From assembly GCF_009937765.1 (NCBI RefSeq), contig NZ_CP047089.1, forward strand, positions 3,656,272-3,720,271: a stretch of 64,000 bases of DNA, given 5' to 3'. The position numbers were made by a program, and so were the translations under genes. Shown here piece by piece: positions 57,790-64,000 of the stretch. Origin of the DNA: Bacillus pumilus. GTDB lineage: Bacteria > Bacillota > Bacilli > Bacillales > Bacillaceae. Under the pieces are notes generated by a model. That model worked only from the letters and a program-made list of their open reading frames with translations. It was not told the DNA's origin and made no database searches. Position 1 is the stretch's first letter; every line of letters begins with the position of its first letter.

Positions 57790-58137
57790 ATGAAACCTGT
57801 TGTAAGAGAGTATTCAAATGATGAAACACTTCAAAGAGATGTAGAGCAATTAAAATCACTCGGTGTTGCAAGAGAGGACATTTATGTTCTGTCCCATGAC
57901 GATGATCGTACAGAGCGTATTGCTGAAAATGCAGATGCCAATACGATAGGTCCAAGAGAAGTTGGCCTGAAACATGCTGTTGGGAATATCTTTAGTAAAA
58001 AGGGCGATGAGCTCCGAAATAAAATCCATGAAATTGGTTTCTCTAAAGAAGAAGCTGAGAAATTTGAAGAACATTTAGATGAAGGGAAAGTCCTTCTCTT
58101 TGTGACAGACCATGAAAAAGTGAAAACTTGGGCATAA
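57790..58137 (+). CDS. yflT: General stress protein 17M (YflT-like)
   Basis: 115 residues. Begins KPVVREYSNDETLQRDVEQL and has the VLSHDDDRTERIAENADANT segment of the general stress protein 17M family. Soluble, mechanism unknown. AAAGGAGG site and sigma-B promoter. Followed by a strong terminator (AAGCCTCTTAC/GTAAGGGGCTT, 58152-58181). Confidence 0.87.
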   Translation: MKPVVREYSNDETLQRDVEQLKSLGVAREDIYVLSHDDDRTERIAENADANTIGPREVGLKHAVGNIFSKKGDELRNKIHEIGFSKEEAEKFEEHLDEGKVLLFVTDHEKVKTWA

Positions 58138-58199
58138 ACGCCAACTGAGAAAAAGCCTCTTACTTTCGTAAGGGGCTTTTTTTCATGCCCCCATCTTTG

Positions 58200-58541
58200 A
58201 AGGAGAGGTCACAACTTTTTTACTATATTTAGAAAAAACAGCAGATTGGAATAAATAGTAAAACATCTAATTGAAAATGCAGGTATACCAAAGGATATGA
58301 TAGAGAATGTGAAAAAATAGTCAAAATATCACAAAAATCTATTCGGGAAATAATCAATGTATCTTTCGAATTTGTTTCAAAATGTAATAAAAACATTGTG
58401 TATTTTAGAGGATAAATATCTTAGATCTAAAGATTTATGTTGTGTTTTTATGTAGAAATAAGGGTTTTGAGGTCAAAAAGCCACGAAAAATACATGTATT
58501 TTCAATTAGAAAATTCATTTTAAAGTTTAGGAAATATATTG
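58200..58541. other. Non-coding stretch between yflT and the tox-like operon
   Basis: Very AT-rich. A short tail of a lost gene may remain: the frame KHLIENAGIPKDMIENVKK stops at about 58320 but has stops upstream. Nothing else recognisable. Confidence 0.35.
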
Positions 58542-58570
58542 TTGACAAAATAATCTAAAAACAATATATT
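58542..58570 (+). promoter_or_regulatory. Strong sigma-A promoter of the tox-like operon
   Basis: TTGACA (58542-58547), 17 bases, TATATT (58565-58570). Right after it the motif GGCTTATTC[C/T]AGT appears at about 58572 and again at about 58626, a possible operator. ATAGTAG (58744-58750) and CTACTAT (58777-58783) form a further dyad. The start point would give a leader of about 530 nt before toxA. Confidence 0.65.
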
Positions 58571-58890
58571 TGGCTTATTCCAGTCATTATGGAAGTAGTT
58601 GTTAAAATACTGATGGACTATTCGAGGCTTATTCTAGTGAGAGGTGGTGCATAAAACCAAGTCATTAGCGCTTTTAAGAGAAAAGTCTTGCTCGGAATAT
58701 TTCTACTAAAACACAAGAAAACGGTCTTTTACTTGAAAAAGATATAGTAGCCGTTCTAAACAGTAGATTGAGCTTTCTACTATGATCACTTTGCAAGAGA
58801 TATATAAAAGCCATTATGTTTTTGTACAGAAGAGAAAGCGGTTTCAATAAAGTCTGTGAGTTGATCGAGCGTTAAAGGAGGTGAACTCAT

Positions 58891-58959
58891 ATGAAAAAAA
58901 GAGAGAACAAGCTGATGCGCTGCAGCAATCCAATGGCTGCATATGAGGATGAATGTTGA
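58891..58959 (+). CDS. 22-codon leader peptide in the tox-like operon leader
   Basis: ATG nine bases behind an ideal AAAGGAGGTGA site. Encodes 22 residues rich in Lys/Arg at the start (MKKRENKLMR), ending AAYEDEC, with two Cys. Its TGA stop overlaps the first base of a 12-bp hairpin. This is the layout of a translated attenuator leader. It could instead be a small functional peptide. Confidence 0.55.
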   Translation: MKKRENKLMRCSNPMAAYEDEC

Positions 58960-58999
58960 AAAAGAAGAGTGAACATGTGGGATGCTTCTCTTCTTTTTC
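58958..58999 (+). terminator. Attenuator-like hairpin before toxA
   Basis: GAAAAAGAAGAG / CTCTTCTTTTTC, 12 bp, 18-base loop. The descending arm itself has CTTTTTC and is followed by AGAAAACAGATTTTTC. No other gene lies between it and toxA (108 bases). Confidence 0.6.
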
Positions 59000-59107
59000 A
59001 GAAAACAGATTTTTCTAAAAAATCCATCTTTTATTTTAACATAAGGTTTTTGGCTTGAAAATGACCTTTACCTGAAAAGTCGATTTTAAAAAGAAGGAGG
59101 TCCTGTG

Positions 59108-59764
59108 ATGAAAAAGGCTTTATACCATAAAGACAGTGGGTTGTATCTAGAAAAAATGCGTATGGCATTTCAAGAACATTATGAGAAAAGAACAGATATG
59201 TGGTCTACTGATCCATCTTTAACAGATGCAGCTGTAATGTCATTAAAAGCTTGGCGTTCAAGGGAAAAGAATGAACTTGCTTCTGTACTCGATATCGGAT
59301 GCGGGAACGGCCGAGCACTTGAACATTTAAGCGGACTTTCCGAATATGTCGGGATCGACCTGTATGAGCATGAGGATTGGGAAGGATTACAGAAAAAAGA
59401 AACGGTCCCTGTCCATTTTGTTCATCAAGATTTTATGTCATGGTCGATGGAGCAGGGGCGAGAAATGCAGTTTGATTTAATTTTAGATCATGGCTGCTTT
59501 CATCACCAGCATCCTGATGATCATGAGCGTTATTTAAAACAGGTGTCCTCTTTGCTTCAAGAAGGCGGAGTCTTCTCACTTGTTGTATGGGGAGAAGAGT
59601 GGAAAACAGGGTTAATCGGAGAAGATGGCCGTTTCCACTTTTCATTTTCAGATTCTCAGCTCGGAGAAAGAATTTGTTCATCAGGTCTAGAGCTTGTATC
59701 GATTACACCATTAAAAGCAAAAGCTGGCATAAGCCAGCACCATGTCATTGCCGTCAAAATCTAG
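59108..59764 (+). CDS. SAM-dependent methyltransferase, ToxA-like
   Basis: 218 residues. Class I Rossmann methyltransferase: motif I VLDIGCGNGRALEHL (about 61-75), acidic strand-2 end YVGIDLYEHEDW, motif IV FDLILDHGCFHH (about 122-133). In Burkholderia glumae ToxA adds both N-methyl groups at the end of toxoflavin synthesis; the role here is inferred from the neighbours, not from residue matches. ATG 59108 after AAGGAGG with seven-base spacing (GTG 59105 possible). First structural gene of the operon. Confidence 0.78.
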   Translation: MKKALYHKDSGLYLEKMRMAFQEHYEKRTDMWSTDPSLTDAAVMSLKAWRSREKNELASVLDIGCGNGRALEHLSGLSEYVGIDLYEHEDWEGLQKKETVPVHFVHQDFMSWSMEQGREMQFDLILDHGCFHHQHPDDHERYLKQVSSLLQEGGVFSLVVWGEEWKTGLIGEDGRFHFSFSDSQLGERICSSGLELVSITPLKAKAGISQHHVIAVKI

Positions 59765-60044
59765 TACAAAGGTGAACGATCAAACGAAGCAGAGGTGTTC
59801 ATTGTAAGAAAGAGCATATGCGCATCATGGAAGAGCAAGGCGTGATGAACCAAGATTTCTGCTCCTTTGTACTGGAAAAGACCTAGATTGAACTATCGCT
59901 AGAATAGGTGGAAGCAAGGTCTGAACGATGAGAGAAAACGCATATCCAAGTTCTTTTAAGCCATGAGTGCTGACACATATTCATCACTCCATCACTGCGC
60001 TACCTGAGTCGATTTGGGTGCAGCGATGATTAGGGGGGAGACAA
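59765..60044 (+). other. toxA-toxB spacer with long-range inverted repeat
   Basis: 280 bases. AGTACAAAGG (near 59763) pairs with CCTTTGTACT (near 59860), 10 bp enclosing about 90 nt. No known riboswitch core (no FMN RFN element). One frame reads HCKKEHMRIMEEQGVMNQDF from an unclear start, faintly like the VCKEHMKK start of the 61-residue protein at 63397. May be a decayed small gene or structured RNA. Confidence 0.35.
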
Positions 60045-60770
60045 ATGAATAAATTTGTAGATGAATTACAATCAATGATTCATCATTTTACCTTTCAAGA
60101 AAAAAACTATTTGCTCGTGGGGCCAGTGAATCTGCCAATCTCCATTCAACATGAAGAAGTGCCATTTAAATGGTATGCCTTCGCACCAGTTGAAGGGGAG
60201 ACAAAACCAACGATCGAATCTATTGTCAAAATGAGTACCGCGCAGCAAACCTTTTCGTCTTGTCTCTTATTTGGCGACTTTGAAAATGAAATGCCGCCGC
60301 TTGTGCGAATTCATAGTGTTTGCCAAACAGGGGATGTGTTTGGGTCATTGAAATGTGACTGCGGTCCACAGCTTGCGTTATCGCTGAAGAAAATCACTGA
60401 TTACGGAAAAGGCATGCTTGTCTATATGGCCAATCAAGAAGGGCGGTCAATTGGGCTGATGGCGAAAGCATTGACGTATAAATTACAGGAAATGCAGCTG
60501 GATACGTTTGAAGCCAACCGCCTGATTGGATGCGGAGATGACGACCGGCATTACGAAGAGGCAGCGGCTGTTCTGCACTATTTAAACAAAGGGAAACCAA
60601 TGCATCTCCTAACGAACAATCCAGATAAAGTCGACTCTATTGCTGCCTACGGCCTGCCTGTTTTGCGGTTTGATCATACCGTCGAAGCCTCTCTCTATAA
60701 TGAAGCCTATTTAAAAGCAAAAGCTGCCTCAGGGCATATGGTCGATGAGAAAAAATTAATTAATCAGTAG
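60045..60770 (+). CDS. GTP cyclohydrolase II, ToxB-like
   Basis: 241 residues, no DHBP synthase domain, so not the RibBA of Bacillus riboflavin operons. Zinc cysteines C93, C104, C106 in SVCQTGDVFGSLKCDCG; ANQEGRSIGL (129-138) and DTFEANRLIGCGDDDRHYEE follow the RibA pattern. Opens GTP to 2,5-diamino-6-ribosylamino-pyrimidinone phosphate. In toxoflavin synthesis ToxB does this first step. ATG 60045 after AGGGGGGAG. The extra N-terminal 85 residues differ from RibA. Confidence 0.85.
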   Translation: MNKFVDELQSMIHHFTFQEKNYLLVGPVNLPISIQHEEVPFKWYAFAPVEGETKPTIESIVKMSTAQQTFSSCLLFGDFENEMPPLVRIHSVCQTGDVFGSLKCDCGPQLALSLKKITDYGKGMLVYMANQEGRSIGLMAKALTYKLQEMQLDTFEANRLIGCGDDDRHYEEAAAVLHYLNKGKPMHLLTNNPDKVDSIAAYGLPVLRFDHTVEASLYNEAYLKAKAASGHMVDEKKLINQ

Positions 60771-60803
60771 ATGAGTTTACTTTAAAGAAGGCGGGAGAAA
60801 AGC

Positions 60804-61607
60804 GTGAAACCTGAAATCAATTGGATTCAAATCCCAAGCGGCTATGCAACAATCGGAAGTAATGAAGAAGATATGAAAAAGGCATCAGAATTTTGGAAGG
60901 ACAAGCTTCTCAATCCAACTTACGGACGTGAGAAAAAATTTCAAAAATGGCTGTACAAAGAATTTCCATCCTATCAGCCGTATATCAATGAATTTTTCAT
61001 TTCAGATACGGTTGTCACCAATGAATGGTATCAAAGCTATTGTGATGAAACAGGCCAATCGTACCCGGAGAGCTTAACGAATCAAGAACTCGGTGGAGGG
61101 AAAGATCATCCGGCGTGGGGCATGGAGATCGAGGAAGCCTTCTCATTCTGTCAGTGGCTGAGCGGTAAACTCGGGATAGACGTGTCGATTCCTACGGAAG
61201 AAGAATGGGAATATGCTGCACGGGGTAATACGAGAAATCAATATCCTTGGGGAGATGAGTTTGACCCTTCTTACTGTAATACGTACGAATCAAATATCGA
61301 AAAAACGACGCCTGTTCGCCATTACGAAAAGGGAAGATCCTTATTCGGACTTTATGATATGGGGGGCAACATCGAGGAATGGGTCAACACCAAATATCAT
61401 GTGTACGAAGGCGGCATTGAGGTTGTAGATGATTTAACGGAGACGCTAGGCAGTGATTACTACATTTTAAAAGGCGGCTCCTTTGCAAGAGGCGGGGATT
61501 TATGCAGAGTCGCCAGAAGACATGGGAAGCATCCAGACCCCGTTTTTCGATTTACTGGCTTTCGTGTAATGACTCGTCAAAAACAACATATAAAGGTGGG
61601 AGTGTAA
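60804..61607 (+). CDS. SUMF1/FGE-like protein, ToxD-like
   Basis: 267 residues. Formylglycine-generating/SUMF1 fold (C-type lectin-like): IPSGYATIGSNEED start, FFISDTVVTNEWYQSYCDE, IPTEEEWEYAARG (about 132-144), YPWGDEF, MGGNIEEWVN, ILKGGSFARGGDLCRVARRH, FTGFRVM end. Members activate sulfatases or do oxidative chemistry (EgtB-like). ToxD is the SUMF1 protein of the tox operon, thought to act in ring-closing/N-N steps. GTG start after GGCGGGAG. No sulfatase is nearby, which supports a biosynthetic role. Confidence 0.83.
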   Translation: MKPEINWIQIPSGYATIGSNEEDMKKASEFWKDKLLNPTYGREKKFQKWLYKEFPSYQPYINEFFISDTVVTNEWYQSYCDETGQSYPESLTNQELGGGKDHPAWGMEIEEAFSFCQWLSGKLGIDVSIPTEEEWEYAARGNTRNQYPWGDEFDPSYCNTYESNIEKTTPVRHYEKGRSLFGLYDMGGNIEEWVNTKYHVYEGGIEVVDDLTETLGSDYYILKGGSFARGGDLCRVARRHGKHPDPVFRFTGFRVMTRQKQHIKVGV

Positions 61608-61611
61608 AACT

Positions 61612-63369
61612 ATGCATAGAGGACCAATTACATCTGTTTTATCAACTCAGCAGGATCAAATTGTTTACACTGGCGGCTATGACCGCTGTATATATCAGTG
61701 GAACCGAGCGACAGGAGAAGGGACGTTTATTGGAAGTCACGAGCATATCATTAACTCTTTGTCTCTTTCTGAAAATGGAAAGTACTTAGCTAGTGCTTCG
61801 TCAGACTACACCATTCAATTGTATGATACAGGCACACATACCCACATTCGCACCTTGTTTGGTCATGCTGATGATGTAGAAGCCGTTGCTTTTGCGAAGC
61901 AGGATACGTTGCTAGTCTCGGTGTCCAGAGATAGAAGATGCTTAGTCTGGGATATCGAAACAGGAGCCATCCTAAGAGAATTCCATGGACATAGCAAAGA
62001 TGTATTAGCGGTATGGATACATGGCGATAAAGCTTATACAACAGGTGATGACGGCTATGTTCTTGTGTGGCTGTATGATACAGGAGAAATTGTAGGGGAA
62101 ATTGGTCCGTTTGATTATGAGCTTGACACAATCAGCGGCAGCAATCAAAAAGAAGTGTTCGCTCTTGGCAGAGACGATGGCACCGTCATTATTTATGATG
62201 CGGTGACGTTACAGGAGAAAAAAATCATCAAAGCTCATTTACAGGGCGTCAAACGGGTGAACTTTTCTCCAAGCGGCAATTACTTGCTGACAGCGGGATA
62301 TGACCATTTAATTAAGCTGTGGAATTACGAAACAGGGGATTTAGTCGATACGCTTCTACCTCATAAATATCAGTGGGAGCGCTCGCTTGTCTGGACGGAA
62401 GATGAGAAATCCATCCTAGGAGCCAGCTTTGGAAAAACGTATTGTGAATGGTCTATTGAAAAAGGAAAAGTGGTATCAGATGAGATTGAAATGGCGACAC
62501 CATCTATTAATGATATTGCGCTGACTGATGCGGGAGATATCATCACAGCATCGGATGATGGAAAATTTAGAAAGAACGGGATTGAAATTGCTAAATCGAC
62601 AGGCGTTTTAACAAATGGAGTGGCTGTCGCACGAGATGGAAGCTATTATGCGTGGGGAGATCATGCAAGTCAGTTGCATATTGTTCATGAATCATTAAAG
62701 CAAATGGTTTCATTTGATCTCAATACAGGACCGGTCAACAGTGTGTATTTTCATGAGGAGGACCGGCAATTTTATATTGGAACTTACGGCGGTTATGTGC
62801 ATGTTATTTCGACAGAGCATTTAAAGGAAATGGGCCGATCCAAAGCACACGATTGTGCTGTGAAGGCATTAAAAGTAGAAGGAGATCATATCATCACAGC
62901 TGCGGTAGAAGGAACCATCTGTCTTTTAGATAAGAAGAGCTTGTCTTTAAAAGCGAAATATATCGGGGCGACAGAGCTGTTAAATGACGTATTCATTGAT
63001 AGTAAAAGAGACCGTATTGCCATTGTCAGCCGTGACAAGAATGTGAGATTGTTTGATTTGCATACAGGGAGAATTTTAGACCAGCATAATGAACATCAGT
63101 ATTCGATTAAATCGGTCTCTGTCACAGACTCTGGTTATATTGTGAGCGGAGATTATTGGGGCTATGTCGTAGTGTGGAATCCAGAGCTTGGGTTCAATAC
63201 CGGTCCAATTAGAATTGCCAAGAATGGGATAAGTGCCATTAGACAATTAGGCAATGATGTATACGCAAGTTCCTATGATGGTGGAATTTATCATATTCGA
63301 GAAGATGGCACGTATACCGAAGTACTGCGCTTATTTGAACAATTTCCAAAAGAAGTAATCTCTCATTAA
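61612..63369 (+). CDS. WD40-repeat protein, ToxC-like
   Basis: 585 residues, filled by about twelve to thirteen WD40-type blades, probably two propellers. Clear repeat ends: TGGYDRCIYQWN (about 19-30), SDYTIQLYD, RDRRCLVWD, DDGYVLVW, GYDHLIKLWN, DKNVRLFD, YWGYVVVWN. No signal peptide or TM. WD40 proteins of this size are rare in Bacillus. In B. glumae ToxC is the WD-repeat member, role unclear, perhaps a scaffold. Four bases behind the ToxD-like gene. Confidence 0.83.
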   Translation: MHRGPITSVLSTQQDQIVYTGGYDRCIYQWNRATGEGTFIGSHEHIINSLSLSENGKYLASASSDYTIQLYDTGTHTHIRTLFGHADDVEAVAFAKQDTLLVSVSRDRRCLVWDIETGAILREFHGHSKDVLAVWIHGDKAYTTGDDGYVLVWLYDTGEIVGEIGPFDYELDTISGSNQKEVFALGRDDGTVIIYDAVTLQEKKIIKAHLQGVKRVNFSPSGNYLLTAGYDHLIKLWNYETGDLVDTLLPHKYQWERSLVWTEDEKSILGASFGKTYCEWSIEKGKVVSDEIEMATPSINDIALTDAGDIITASDDGKFRKNGIEIAKSTGVLTNGVAVARDGSYYAWGDHASQLHIVHESLKQMVSFDLNTGPVNSVYFHEEDRQFYIGTYGGYVHVISTEHLKEMGRSKAHDCAVKALKVEGDHIITAAVEGTICLLDKKSLSLKAKYIGATELLNDVFIDSKRDRIAIVSRDKNVRLFDLHTGRILDQHNEHQYSIKSVSVTDSGYIVSGDYWGYVVVWNPELGFNTGPIRIAKNGISAIRQLGNDVYASSYDGGIYHIREDGTYTEVLRLFEQFPKEVISH

Positions 63370-63396
63370 GAAAAAGAATGTAAGCGGGGGATTCTC

Positions 63397-63582
63397 ATGA
63401 TAAGTGTTTGCAAGGAACATATGAAAAAAGGCCTGACGGTACTCAATTGCCCGCATGTGCTCCTCATTAATAAATATGAATGTCGCAAATGCTGTTTTTG
63501 TAAACAACGAGCATCATATAAACTTTTTTATTCCTTGCCTTACTATGATCGATCTGAAAAGAAACGGATGGAAAAAATATGA
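63397..63582 (+). CDS. Small Cys/His-rich protein in the tox-like operon
   Basis: 61 residues behind a GCGGGGGA site. Potential metal ligands C5, H8, C18, H20, C29, C32, C33, C35 all fall in the first 35 residues, with a basic C-terminus (RSEKKRMEK). No counterpart in the classical toxABCDE set. Could be a zinc protein that regulates or chaperones the pathway; unrecognised family. A competing frame starting at 63455 has no good site. Confidence 0.6.
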   Translation: MISVCKEHMKKGLTVLNCPHVLLINKYECRKCCFCKQRASYKLFYSLPYYDRSEKKRMEKI

Positions 63583-63586
63583 GAAT

Positions 63587-63615
63587 AGAACTCCTTCATT
63601 TCTTGAAGGAGTTCT
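63587..63615 (+). terminator. Hairpin before the ToxE-like gene
   Basis: AGAACTCCTTCA-TTTCT-TGAAGGAGTTCT, 12 bp perfect, followed by TTCCCTTG. With this weak T-run it may attenuate rather than stop transcription, or protect mRNA ends. Confidence 0.6.
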
Positions 63616-63624
63616 TTCCCTTGA

Positions 63625-64000
<376 letters not shown>

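Noticed and set aside
59765-60044. FMN or other riboflavin-pathway riboswitch before the cyclohydrolase
   Set aside because: None of the conserved RFN-element blocks is visible in the spacer.

Overview
The window looks like a Bacillus chromosome of the subtilis group, most likely the B. pumilus clade. This is inferred from low GC, strong AAGGAGG ribosome binding sites, TTG and GTG starts, sigma-A/B/D/H type promoters, and proteins close to but distinct from B. subtilis guaB, dacA, serS, dnaX, recR, bofA, pbpH, kinA, cheV and the yfm genes.

Layout. (A) 1-16.47 kb is an accessory-type stretch of transporters (DMT, AzlCD, LysE), oxidoreductases, five GNAT acetyltransferases, five or more regulators, and small secreted or stress proteins. 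(B) 16.47-34.80 kb is the origin-proximal block yaaC-guaB-dacA-(pdxR-like)-pdxST-serS-tRNA-Ser-dck-dgk-yaaH-yaaI-tadA-scr-dnaX-yaaK-recR-yaaL-bofA. It starts with a lone 5S rRNA and ends with rRNA promoters plus the first bases of 16S; no 16S or 23S body is present. In B. subtilis this same block lies between two rRNA operons. (C) 34.80-46.6 kb is the ykwD-pbpH-kinA-patA...cheV-ykyB locus, which in B. subtilis lies far from block B. (D) 46.6-51.2 kb is a decayed prophage: broken integrase, DnaB-type helicase, ArpU and amidase, plus small membrane-protein genes. (E) 51.2-58.1 kb is a yfm-type block (yfmP, yfmO, yfmM, yfmL, yfmJ, yfmB) plus yflT. (F) 58.5-64 kb is an operon whose gene content matches toxoflavin (7-azapteridine) biosynthesis: ToxA-like methyltransferase, ToxB-like GTP cyclohydrolase II, ToxD-like SUMF1 protein, ToxC-like WD40 protein, a 61-residue Cys-rich protein, and a ToxE/RibD-like deaminase cut by the window end.

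How the genes work together. Block B makes nucleotides (guaB, dck, dgk), vitamin B6 (pdxST under a divergent MocR regulator), cell wall (dacA), Ser-tRNA (serS with a T-box), tRNA editing (tadA), protein targeting (SRP RNA) and replication/repair (dnaX, yaaK, recR). Block C joins sporulation and septation (kinA, pbpH), chemotaxis (cheV, with a second sigma-D type chemoreceptor at 25.6 kb) and lysine/aspartate-type transamination. Block F would start from GTP, as riboflavin synthesis does, and divert the early pyrimidine intermediates to an N-methylated azapteridine. It has a strong sigma-A promoter and a 530-nt leader holding a 22-codon peptide that overlaps a hairpin.

The most interesting system is block F, a tox-type operon in a Bacillus. 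The main caution is that the two rRNA-edge junctions (16,471 and 34,797-34,809) look like assembly joins, so long-range neighbour relations across them should not be trusted.
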